Virus record (IMG/VR): IMGVR_UViG_3300013286_000002
Location: 1 to 42,525 of that record
Origin: a virus
Direction: 5' to 3' (one strand)
Length of the DNA stretch: 42,525 bases
Below are positions 5,916 to 13,804 of the stretch, one piece after another. The notes under the pieces were generated by a model. That model saw only the letters and a list, made by a program, of their open reading frames with translations, ran no database searches and had not been told where the DNA came from. Positions within the stretch are counted from its first letter, which is position 1. Each line of letters opens with the position of its first letter. Made by a program: the position numbers and the translations under genes.

Positions 5916-6598
5916 CTTGTGATATTTTTTATCGCTCATATGTGGGCGATTTTCATTGGTTGGAATTGTCTTTGCTTTCGGTAAAGAAGTATGCTCATGG
6001 ATTTAGAAAGGTTAGGGTGGCTGTTCCTGCCAATGATATTGGCCTCATGCCGAAGTGCGATGGGGAAATTCATCTGATTAGTCCAGAGCATAAGGATGGT
6101 TACATGGATCAACAGATTACAAAGCTCCATGCTGACGAGTTCTGTAACTCAGAATATGTGTTGCATATGGATTCAGATTGTATTTTGACGAAGGATGTGA
6201 GTCCTCTGGATTTGTTTTTGGATGGTAAGCCTGTACTACTCAGGGAGAAGTGCCAAAGTCCTTGGATGCATTATTCTGCAATAGACTTGGGGTGGTATGA
6301 TGAATATGAGTATATGAGACGATTGCCTATTTGCTATCCTAGGTGGATGTATAAGCCGTTTAGGGAATTTATATTAAAGACTCATGGAATGAGCGTGGAG
6401 AAATATATTTGTAGTAGGAATGGTCATGAGTTTAGTGAGTTTAACAACTTTGGACAATGGGCTTACAAATATTATCAAGATGTTTTTACTTGGCTTGAGC
6501 CAAGAGAGTTCCCTGCTTTTTGCAAGCAGTATAGGAGTTGGGATGGATTAGATGACCAGAAGAGAGTGGAGATAGAGGGAATCCTTGCCAAGAAATAA
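5912..6598 (+). CDS. GT-A-type glycosyltransferase-like protein
   Basis: The 228-residue protein starts MTCDIFYRSYVGDFHW and carries a DSD motif in HMDSDCIL (residues 85-92), the expected metal- and nucleotide-sugar-binding site of a GT-A fold. Earlier QQITKLHADEFC and later FNNFGQWAYKY fit a DUF6492-like phage glycosyltransferase. ATG at 5912 is preferred over an in-frame TTG at 5900 because it overlaps the methyltransferase stop. Probable role: transfer of a sugar to a glycan, protein or lipid that the neighbouring FkbM enzyme then methylates. Substrate unknown. Confidence 0.7.
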   Translation: MTCDIFYRSYVGDFHWLELSLLSVKKYAHGFRKVRVAVPANDIGLMPKCDGEIHLISPEHKDGYMDQQITKLHADEFCNSEYVLHMDSDCILTKDVSPLDLFLDGKPVLLREKCQSPWMHYSAIDLGWYDEYEYMRRLPICYPRWMYKPFREFILKTHGMSVEKYICSRNGHEFSEFNNFGQWAYKYYQDVFTWLEPREFPAFCKQYRSWDGLDDQKRVEIEGILAKK

Positions 6599-6619
6599 AA
6601 AGAAGGGTAATTGTGAGGA

Positions 6620-6880
6620 ATGCTGACTGCACAACCACACCCAGAAGGCGACGAAGTTGATATGATCAACAAGATCTTGGATCAAGTTAGGGGCATATTG
6701 TCGGAGCATTTTGATGCGGGAGTTTTGATGCTTTCTAAACAAAATGATGAGGGATTCACTTCTTATCATGGAACTCAATTTGGAAATAAGTTTGCAGTTA
6801 GTGGGATGGTGGAGGCTTATGTGAGTGGAGAGCTTGATGATCCAATTGCTGAAGTTGAGTTTGATAATGGAGATGAATAA
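6620..6880 (+). CDS. Small acidic hypothetical protein
   Basis: The 86-residue, strongly acidic product starts MLTAQPHPEGDEVDMINKIL and ends AEVEFDNGDE. Residues 15-35 look helical, the rest mixed. No family recognised. It lies between the glycan genes and the first virion genes, three bases before a promoter-like sequence, so it ends its transcription unit. Function unknown. Confidence 0.6.
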   Translation: MLTAQPHPEGDEVDMINKILDQVRGILSEHFDAGVLMLSKQNDEGFTSYHGTQFGNKFAVSGMVEAYVSGELDDPIAEVEFDNGDE

Positions 6881-6882
6881 AG

Positions 6883-6911
6883 TTGACTTAATAAAATTAG
6901 GGAAGTAGTTA
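6883..6911 (+). promoter_or_regulatory. Sigma70-type promoter for the virion gene block
   Basis: TTGACT (6883-6888), 17-base spacer, TAGTTA (6906-6911), with an overlapping alternative TAGATA at 6910-6915. The ATG follows at 6924, so the 5' leader would be only a few bases. Confidence 0.55.
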
Positions 6912-6923
6912 GATAGGCTGATC

Positions 6924-7637
6924 ATGGCTTCCCTATCCTTTTCTCAGGCTAAAATTTTATTGGCTCCATATATTACGAGTCAGGGTTATTCTGATCCAAC
7001 GGTTGCTAGTGCAATTAATTTTGTAAACGAGAGGTTTATTACGAGCGGTCAATGGAGGGGGAATAGGTTTATTCATAGCTTTAGTGTTTACACAGGAAGC
7101 GACAACACTTATTATTTCGACACCGTTCCGGGGATTGAGAGTGTTTTGAAAGTGATGGCAATTGATCCTACTTATGACGCTGGAGAGATTGTAGAGATTA
7201 GTGGAGATTGGTATCCATTTAATGATGCTGGTATTGGATATATGCCAGCAAACTATACTGGAGATACTCAGGTGATTAGGCTTGGCCCCACCCCTGCTAG
7301 TCCATTGCCTTCAGGCAATACTTCAGAGACTCAGAGGTATAGGGTGGTTGGTCGAGTTCCAGAGAATCGTACCATGTATTGTTTGGTCAGAAGGGGATAT
7401 GTGCCACTTGTAAATGATTCTGACCTTCTAATTCCGTCCAACAGGAATGCATATCGTTATGGAGTTCAGGCTTATAACTACGAGAACATTAATGAGCTTG
7501 AGAGGGCTAGTGTGTATTGGGATTTGGCTTATAAATGCTTGAATGACGAAACTTCTAGCTTTGAGGATGGAGAAGCCGCACAAGTAGATATTCAAACTAA
7601 GGCATTTAGCCCATCACTTATTCAAAACCTAATTTAA
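6924..7637 (+). CDS. Probable head-tail connector or tail tubular-type protein
   Basis: The 237-residue protein opens the virion block. It has a helical N-terminus (FSQAKILLAPYITSQGYSD), a beta-rich middle and a C-terminal helical region around NYENINELERASVYWDLAYKC. A helical N- and C-terminus flanking a beta domain is seen in T7 gp11-like tail tubular proteins and connector adaptors, and the position fits. This is a fold-level resemblance, not a firm family match. It is preceded by a good promoter and followed one base later by the next ORF. Confidence 0.4.
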   Translation: MASLSFSQAKILLAPYITSQGYSDPTVASAINFVNERFITSGQWRGNRFIHSFSVYTGSDNTYYFDTVPGIESVLKVMAIDPTYDAGEIVEISGDWYPFNDAGIGYMPANYTGDTQVIRLGPTPASPLPSGNTSETQRYRVVGRVPENRTMYCLVRRGYVPLVNDSDLLIPSNRNAYRYGVQAYNYENINELERASVYWDLAYKCLNDETSSFEDGEAAQVDIQTKAFSPSLIQNLI

Positions 7638-7638
7638 T

Positions 7639-8340
7639 ATGGCTAACAAGTTTTACGATTTTAACAAACCTGAAAAACCAGCTTCTGTGTTTGATAATAC
7701 CAATATGAGAACAAAGTTTGCTACTGCAACCGCTGGTCTTTCTCCGATGGCAGATGACTACACTCCTCTGTTTAAAGATGTGTCTGAAGGAAAGTCTCCA
7801 TTTGCTGATTTTCTAAGCAAGCCTATGGGGTTTTCTTCAGAGAATGCGATGCAAGCTGACAATGCTCAGAATGTTGCACAATCTAGTAAGTCTGAGTCTA
7901 GCAATCTAATGGATCTTCACAAATCCTTGCTTGATTTGGTTGGTGGAGGATTCAATGAAGAAGACTCTCTTGGTGGCAAATGGAAAATGAGTGCTGGAGG
8001 ACTTCCCTATCACGTTTCATCTGTTTCACCAAGGGAGCATAGGGGGGTTGGAGGAGAGCTGATTCAAGACTTGCCAGAGGGAGCATCAAGGATTGAAGCA
8101 TTTAAACAGAGTCAGATTGCAAGCCAAAAACAATCTGAAGCCGCCGCTTCCACTCCATCCGCATTTCAATCACAAGCTAACAGGCAAGCATTGATACAAT
8201 CAAAAATGTCAACACTTCCGATGGGGGCTAGTGTTACGGAAACTCAATCACCAATGGGAACTCAGCGTACTGTTAACGGCCCTGCTGGATATGCAACAGC
8301 TTACAAACAAAGTAAGAAGCAAGGAGACTTAACTGCATAA
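7639..8340 (+). CDS. Hypothetical virion-associated protein
   Basis: The 233-residue product is low-complexity, rich in Ser, Gln, Ala and Met (for example NAQNVAQSSKSESSNLMDL and QSQIASQKQSEAAAS). It lacks known domains and looks partly disordered. It is placed between the connector candidate and two long Gln-rich proteins, and genes in this position often encode minor proteins of the virion interior. The start context is TTAATATGGC with no Shine-Dalgarno. Confidence 0.5.
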   Translation: MANKFYDFNKPEKPASVFDNTNMRTKFATATAGLSPMADDYTPLFKDVSEGKSPFADFLSKPMGFSSENAMQADNAQNVAQSSKSESSNLMDLHKSLLDLVGGGFNEEDSLGGKWKMSAGGLPYHVSSVSPREHRGVGGELIQDLPEGASRIEAFKQSQIASQKQSEAAASTPSAFQSQANRQALIQSKMSTLPMGASVTETQSPMGTQRTVNGPAGYATAYKQSKKQGDLTA

Positions 8341-8342
8341 TT

Positions 8343-9713
8343 ATGGCTGGAACACTTTCTGGAAGATCTTTAGTTTTTGATGTTGCTGGAGCAAGAAACC
8401 GTGGAGGTTCTTATGGTGGTTCCCCTTACGCCAATTCATTTCTTGAACAAACCCAGCAAAGAAAACAAGAGGGTTCTGAATTTAATCAAAGACTAGCAGT
8501 TATTAAAGAGCTTCTTGCCGTTGAGCGGGAAGAAAAGATGCAGGAGCATCAAAAGATTGTTGAGGCTCACCAGCTTGCAATGGAGCAACATCAAATGAGG
8601 ATGGAGCAAGTTGCTATGGAGCGTGAGCGTATTAACGCAGAGAAGACTGAAAAGAAAGAAGCCGCTGACAATAAACGTGAGCTTATTGGTCTTCGCATCC
8701 AGAACGAACTTGATCCATCTGCCCTTAATTATACCCAGAAGAGGGCAGAGCTAATGAAAGACCCAGACGTGCTTTCAGCGATAACTGGGACTCAAGGAGC
8801 GGCTGTTTATAAGCTCCTTAAAGACTCTGACAAGGAGCATAAAGACCATGCTACTTACTGGCAGACTGTATTAAAGGATAACCATGTGCAGGGAGACTAT
8901 CGTGATCCTAATGTGATTCCTCAAGATGAGGATGGAAAGCCAGTTTGGAATGATGATTTCCAAAAGCGTTTGCAACAAGGCAATCTTGATTTCCAAAGAG
9001 CGGAGGCACAGCGTCCCCTTTCATTTACTGAGAGGAAGCAGATGGATCAAGCTAATGAAGCTGATTGGAAGAGGTTTGCTGGAGATCTTCCATATTCGTA
9101 CGCTCAAGCAACATTGAATTCCAAGAATCAAAAAGGAGTTACTGCCACCTCTGGATTTGTAAATCCAGACACAGGGGAGTTTAAGGCAGATCCACAGGGA
9201 GATAAGGTTGTTTATAAAGATGCAACAAAGAAGGGAGGATTCACCTCATCCCCAGTTGATAGAGACATTCACGAGCAATTCAACACCTCTATTCAGAGAA
9301 CCAGAGGAAAAACTTCTGCAACTATGGAAGAGTTTGGAGTACAAGCAACTCCGGGCGTGATGAGCATTGAAAACCCAGTTCAACAAAAGGCTCCAGAAAA
9401 GAGCATTGATCTTGGATCTATTTCATTCGGTGTGGCTCCACAAGCAGGAATGAAGGTGGAAACAACAGGAAATGTACCACTTCCAACACAAGGATCTCAG
9501 GAGGAAACGGCTGGATCTACCAAACTAGCTCCAGAGGCAGTAATGGGAAATGAGATGATTCAATCTGCCGCCGCCGCTGGTGGACAGGCGGCTCCTTTTG
9601 CACAAACTTCAGCAGGACGGCCCAAGTCTTCTGAGGATGCGGTATCAAGTTCTAATTCCGAGGCTCCTACAGATTTAATTGTAAATGGCAAGAAGCAGAA
9701 TCCTGAAATGTAA
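8343..9713 (+). CDS. Long coiled-coil virion protein candidate
   Basis: The 456-residue protein has a strong coiled coil at about residues 35-115, Gln- and Met-rich in parts (MEQHQMRMEQVAMERERIN), then a mixed region, then a low-complexity C-terminal third rich in Gln, Pro, Ala and Ser. No enzyme motif seen. The architecture and position suggest an internal or ejected virion protein working with the very large ORFs that follow. The start context is AATTATGGC, shared with several late genes. Confidence 0.5.
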   Translation: MAGTLSGRSLVFDVAGARNRGGSYGGSPYANSFLEQTQQRKQEGSEFNQRLAVIKELLAVEREEKMQEHQKIVEAHQLAMEQHQMRMEQVAMERERINAEKTEKKEAADNKRELIGLRIQNELDPSALNYTQKRAELMKDPDVLSAITGTQGAAVYKLLKDSDKEHKDHATYWQTVLKDNHVQGDYRDPNVIPQDEDGKPVWNDDFQKRLQQGNLDFQRAEAQRPLSFTERKQMDQANEADWKRFAGDLPYSYAQATLNSKNQKGVTATSGFVNPDTGEFKADPQGDKVVYKDATKKGGFTSSPVDRDIHEQFNTSIQRTRGKTSATMEEFGVQATPGVMSIENPVQQKAPEKSIDLGSISFGVAPQAGMKVETTGNVPLPTQGSQEETAGSTKLAPEAVMGNEMIQSAAAAGGQAAPFAQTSAGRPKSSEDAVSSSNSEAPTDLIVNGKKQNPEM

Positions 9714-9717
9714 AGCA

Positions 9718-9746
9718 TTGACTTTACAGCCGATTTATAAGATAAG
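9718..9746 (+). promoter_or_regulatory. Candidate promoter for the giant internal protein
   Basis: TTGACT (9718-9723), 17-base spacer, GATAAG (9741-9746). The ATG at 9752 is only five bases after the -10 element, so any transcript from here would be essentially leaderless. Confidence 0.4.
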
Positions 9747-9751
9747 ATGCC

Positions 9752-12700
9752 ATGCCTTTTGACTATAATGAGTTTTCCCAAGGCGTTGCACAAGCTAGGG
9801 AAGCTAAAGTAAGCGATGATGACATATTGTCCCACCTCGCATCTATTGACCAAGGTTTCAAGGATGCTAAAGAAAATGGATACAGCCTTAATGACATTGA
9901 TTCTTTCCTAAAGGAAAAATACAAAACAAAAGGAGGTGACAAAAACGATGCATATCAAACAAGCCAAGATCAACAAGGGGGTAGCGGAGATAGCAATGAA
10001 CAAGGGATGCAAACAATCCCCCTCAAAGCAATCTCTTCTCAAGGGGTACAAGCCAATGATCAACCCAGTTCCCAAGACCAGCAAGTCGTTCAGGGGAGCC
10101 AACAATCCAATCTAAATATTAAGACTGCCCTTACTGGCGATTCTCAATTTGGGATAGGAGGTGAACCACTTGAAAGACAAGAACAAATGTCAGTCGGCTC
10201 AGGATACAAAGGGCCGCAAGCCGAAGTCCAGCAAGCAATTCCAAGCGAAGGAAAAGCGGGGGAGCAAACAGAAGTAGCTCCCAAGCCAGCTCCGTTCCCC
10301 ACCGTTCAATCCGAAGGGGATTCGCTAGGAATTCAGGCGGTTAAGTCACTTGGTACAGGAATAGCACAAGGACTAACCAAGTTTGAAAATATTGGGCTGG
10401 ACAATTACAATACCCAATTTCAAGGAGCAATTGCTGGTGCAAAAGCGGCAGAGTATTTGTTTGGAAAAAATCCTTACACCGATGCTTTTATCAATGAAAT
10501 TCCACTAGCAAAGAATATTAATATTGAGGCATCAAGAAGGCTTGAAGAATCACAAAAGGGAAGGGGTGGATTGCTTAATGGAATACTTTATCAGACTGGA
10601 TCGTTAATTCCAGATATTCTTAGCCTTGTATTTCTTCCAAAGGCAAAGCCAGTACAATATTTAAAAGAAGGACTGATGGCTACTGGTGCTAAAGGACTTG
10701 CCGCAGACATTGGAGTTCTTGGAAAGAAGGCAATTAATGGTATGATTGATTTTGCTCCAGCATCAATTGCTTCAGCAAAAATGGAAATGGATAAATCTTT
10801 AAAAGAAGGCAAGGGGGACGTAGAATCTTTAACCACTTTTTACAAGACTCTTTTTGAATATGAAATTGTTGCGGCATTGCCATTGGGTGTAACATCAAGG
10901 CTTAATAATGTTTGGAAGCGTGGAGCAAGTAGGTTCCTGCAATCTTTTGGATTGGTTGCCGCCCAGCATGAAATTGCAACCACTCTTAATAATGCCATTT
11001 CTCAGCAACAGAAAAAGGCTCCAACACTTACTGAGAATTTATTGACTGGTAAATTTGGTCAGGCCGCAGAACAGTTGGCTGGTGCTATTCCAATGGCACT
11101 ACTTGGTATTAAAGGTGGGCATGATGATTTTACTCCGGGTGTTGGAAAAGACAGAAAAGATCTAAAAGGAGTTACTGATATTCTCAACCAGCTTGGACTT
11201 CCAGAAACAGCCAAAACAATGGCTGAACCACCTCCAATTCCTCAACCTAAAGTTCCCAAATTTGCAAGCAGAGACACGATTATTTACAATGCCAACAAAC
11301 GCTATGAGGAGCTAACCAAGAAACGAGACGCAGGAGAAGCATTTACAGATCAAGAAAAAGAAGAGCTTGCGGTACTTGAGAAAGTTCCAACAGTAGAAGA
11401 GCTTGCCTCTCACTATGGAATCACCATTCAAGAACCCAAAAAGAAACCAGCCAAGGCCAAAGCCGAGGTGCAACCTGAAAAACCAAGTGAAGAGCAAGTC
11501 AAAGAAACAAGTGGGGTATCTACTGAGCAAGGGAAGCCCTCTGTCGAAGCCCCAGAAGTCAAAACTCAAGAAGGAACTCCACAGCGGGAAGGTGAAGGTA
11601 AAGAAGAAGTAGTCAAAACTCCAGAGCAGAAAGCAGAAGAAATGACTTCTTTTGCTGAAGCATCCACGCCTGAAGAAGTTGATGCGTTCCTTGCAAAGAA
11701 CGAAGAAGATGCAAAGTTAATTGCACAGACCAAGCAAAGGAATTCATTCTTGAGTCAGGCAAGAAAGCAAGCACTTGCTAGGAAGAAGGAAATCAAGTCA
11801 GAGGCTACAAAGAAAGCCAAGGAGGAAGCCTCAAAACCCAAGCCTTCTAAAGAGCCAGTTATGGAGGCTCCTGCACCAGAGCCAGAACCTATTCCAGAAG
11901 AAGCACCCAAGGAACAAGGAGAGCCTAAAGCTCGTAAGCCAAGGAAAGAAAAGCCATCTGAGCCTATGGGTACTCGTGTGCTATCAGCGGCTTTCCGTCC
12001 CAATAAAGGAAAAAACAAGGGCAAAGTTTTCTATGGAGCATCTCACAAACAGGCCATGCTCAAGTCTGGTATGTCTTGGATGGAAATTCAAAAAGATTAC
12101 GCCCATCCAGAACAACGTGAAGGTTTGGAGTTTGGATACAAGACTGACACAAAACCATTTGTAAGCAGGGACAAGGGAGAGCAAGTTGCTAGACTTAGTG
12201 GACAGGCAGATGTTGAAAAGCTGGATGCAGATAAATCTCTTGGATACAAGATGCATAGCAATCATTTGTCTCTGGATGATCATCCTGAAACTGCTGGTCA
12301 GGGGCAAAAGTTTGGCCCCGGAGCAATGAAGAAAGCTGAGAAGGGCGTTCCATTTGGAGAAAAAGATCATAACGCAGATCTTGTTAAGTCTGCCCAGATT
12401 CATAAAGATCTAGCTAAAGGAGAATTTAAGGGTGGAGCCAATTACTCAACTTGGTCAAAAGCATTTGAGAAAGCGTTCCCAGATGCAAAGAATTACTCTG
12501 AAGATGAGCGATTCAACCTATTTAAGCAGGGAGAGTCTCTTGCGGCTCATAGTGAGTTCTTCAAGAAAGAACTAAATCAAGCTGTCAAGTTCCCTAAGAT
12601 GTGGTCTGAAAAGTCCGTAAAAGACATCAAGAATGAATCCACAGATCGTAGCACTCAGGACATTCGTTTTACCAATAAGGCTATTGATGATGAGCGTGAG

Positions 12701-13804
12701 GCTCGTGGATTAGATCCCATTATGAAACAAGCCGCCATAGCCAGCGGAGAGCATTGGGAAGAGGCAATGGAGCAAATCAATAGCAGAGAAGGTTATGCCG
12801 CCGCATTTATTAATAGCTTGAAAAAGAATGTAAGGGTTTTATCTCCAGTTGAGACATCAATACTTCGACACTCAGTTGCAGAGGCAATGGCAAAGAGAGA
12901 CACAGCGGCTGGAAAACTTAGCAGAGAGCCAGATTCCAGATTAGCAAAACGCTATACTAGGGAGTATGAAGATGCCCAGCGTGACTATGCAGAGCTGTCT
13001 GAACTTTATTCCAGATCCAATAGCGAGGCTGGAAGGACTTTGGGATTCCTTAGAATGCTCGTAAAGGCAGATTACTCGCTCCCAAGCCTAATCACCAAGG
13101 CTAGGGCAGGAAAACGCCGTGCAGGGAAAGCTGATGCAAATCTTAGCCCCGCGGAACGTGATGCACTTGCAAAGATCAGCGAAGACATTGAAAAAGCAGA
13201 AAAAGAATTTTATGATTCTTTAGAGGCTCAAAAGTTAAAAGAGAACAAACTTGGACTTATCCAGTACCTTGAGTTTTCAAGCAAGCTAATCTCCACTATT
13301 GAAGGAGAAAAAAGTGATGCCAAATCAGAGCTTAATCGCTATTCGGCAATGTTTAAGAATAGCAGACAAGACCCGATCAGCATGGGACTTGCAGTTAGGG
13401 GAATGGCTCGCAATCTTTCCCAGATTATGAAAACCAAGAATGAGGACACTATTCTTGACGCAGTACATGATCGTCTTTCCAACATTATGGGAGATACATG
13501 GGGTAAAGATCAGACTCTCGACATCCTGAATGGAAATGGAGTATTCTTCCACACTACGGAAGAGGGTGTAAAATATCCATTGAGGCAACTTAAAGAAAAA
13601 TCTGATGCCTTTAACAAGCAATTTGCAAATGCTTTGAAGAAATCCCCAGCCAAGAGGGAATTTATCTTGTCCAAGATGCTGGAAAGGTTCAGCATTGAGG
13701 TTCATAACTTGGAAGCCCAAATAAATGGTCACATGGACGATGTATTGATTGATGCCGACCGAATCATAGGAGAACTAGACAATGACTTGCTTTCGTGCGA
13801 ATAA
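9752..13804 (+). CDS. Giant polyvalent-like internal protein, N-terminal ORF
   Basis: The 1350-residue protein is modular. Residues 1-60 form a compact helical start. Residues 60-190 are Gln/Ser-rich and unstructured. Residues 195-460 are Gly/Ala-rich hydrophobic helices, possibly membrane-active. Residues 480-745 are Lys/Glu/Pro-rich. A folded segment at 745-820 carries FYGASHKQAM and FVSRDKGEQVARLSG, resembling a small domain seen in many phage polyvalent proteins, and the rest is long helices. Proteins this large and mosaic in podovirus-like phages are often ejected into the host or sit inside the head. It stops 23 bases into the next ORF, which continues the helical character in another frame, so the two may derive from one protein. 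No lysozyme or nuclease motif recognised. Confidence 0.6.
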   Translation: MPFDYNEFSQGVAQAREAKVSDDDILSHLASIDQGFKDAKENGYSLNDIDSFLKEKYKTKGGDKNDAYQTSQDQQGGSGDSNEQGMQTIPLKAISSQGVQANDQPSSQDQQVVQGSQQSNLNIKTALTGDSQFGIGGEPLERQEQMSVGSGYKGPQAEVQQAIPSEGKAGEQTEVAPKPAPFPTVQSEGDSLGIQAVKSLGTGIAQGLTKFENIGLDNYNTQFQGAIAGAKAAEYLFGKNPYTDAFINEIPLAKNINIEASRRLEESQKGRGGLLNGILYQTGSLIPDILSLVFLPKAKPVQYLKEGLMATGAKGLAADIGVLGKKAINGMIDFAPASIASAKMEMDKSLKEGKGDVESLTTFYKTLFEYEIVAALPLGVTSRLNNVWKRGASRFLQSFGLVAAQHEIATTLNNAISQQQKKAPTLTENLLTGKFGQAAEQLAGAIPMALLGIKGGHDDFTPGVGKDRKDLKGVTDILNQLGLPETAKTMAEPPPIPQPKVPKFASRDTIIYNANKRYEELTKKRDAGEAFTDQEKEELAVLEKVPTVEELASHYGITIQEPKKKPAKAKAEVQPEKPSEEQVKETSGVSTEQGKPSVEAPEVKTQEGTPQREGEGKEEVVKTPEQKAEEMTSFAEASTPEEVDAFLAKNEEDAKLIAQTKQRNSFLSQARKQALARKKEIKSEATKKAKEEASKPKPSKEPVMEAPAPEPEPIPEEAPKEQGEPKARKPRKEKPSEPMGTRVLSAAFRPNKGKNKGKVFYGASHKQAMLKSGMSWMEIQKDYAHPEQREGLEFGYKTDTKPFVSRDKGEQVARLSGQADVEKLDADKSLGYKMHSNHLSLDDHPETAGQGQKFGPGAMKKAEKGVPFGEKDHNADLVKSAQIHKDLAKGEFKGGANYSTWSKAFEKAFPDAKNYSEDERFNLFKQGESLAAHSEFFKKELNQAVKFPKMWSEKSVKDIKNESTDRSTQDIRFTNKAIDDEREARGLDPIMKQAAIASGEHWEEAMEQINSREGYAAAFINSLKKNVRVLSPVETSILRHSVAEAMAKRDTAAGKLSREPDSRLAKRYTREYEDAQRDYAELSELYSRSNSEAGRTLGFLRMLVKADYSLPSLITKARAGKRRAGKADANLSPAERDALAKISEDIEKAEKEFYDSLEAQKLKENKLGLIQYLEFSSKLISTIEGEKSDAKSELNRYSAMFKNSRQDPISMGLAVRGMARNLSQIMKTKNEDTILDAVHDRLSNIMGDTWGKDQTLDILNGNGVFFHTTEEGVKYPLRQLKEKSDAFNKQFANALKKSPAKREFILSKMLERFSIEVHNLEAQINGHMDDVLIDADRIIGELDNDLLSCE

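Noticed and set aside
13780-13804. Classic slippery heptamer for programmed frameshifting at the giant-ORF junction
   Set aside because: No X-XXY-YYZ heptamer is seen in the 23-base overlap, so a frameshift mechanism is not supported by motif alone.
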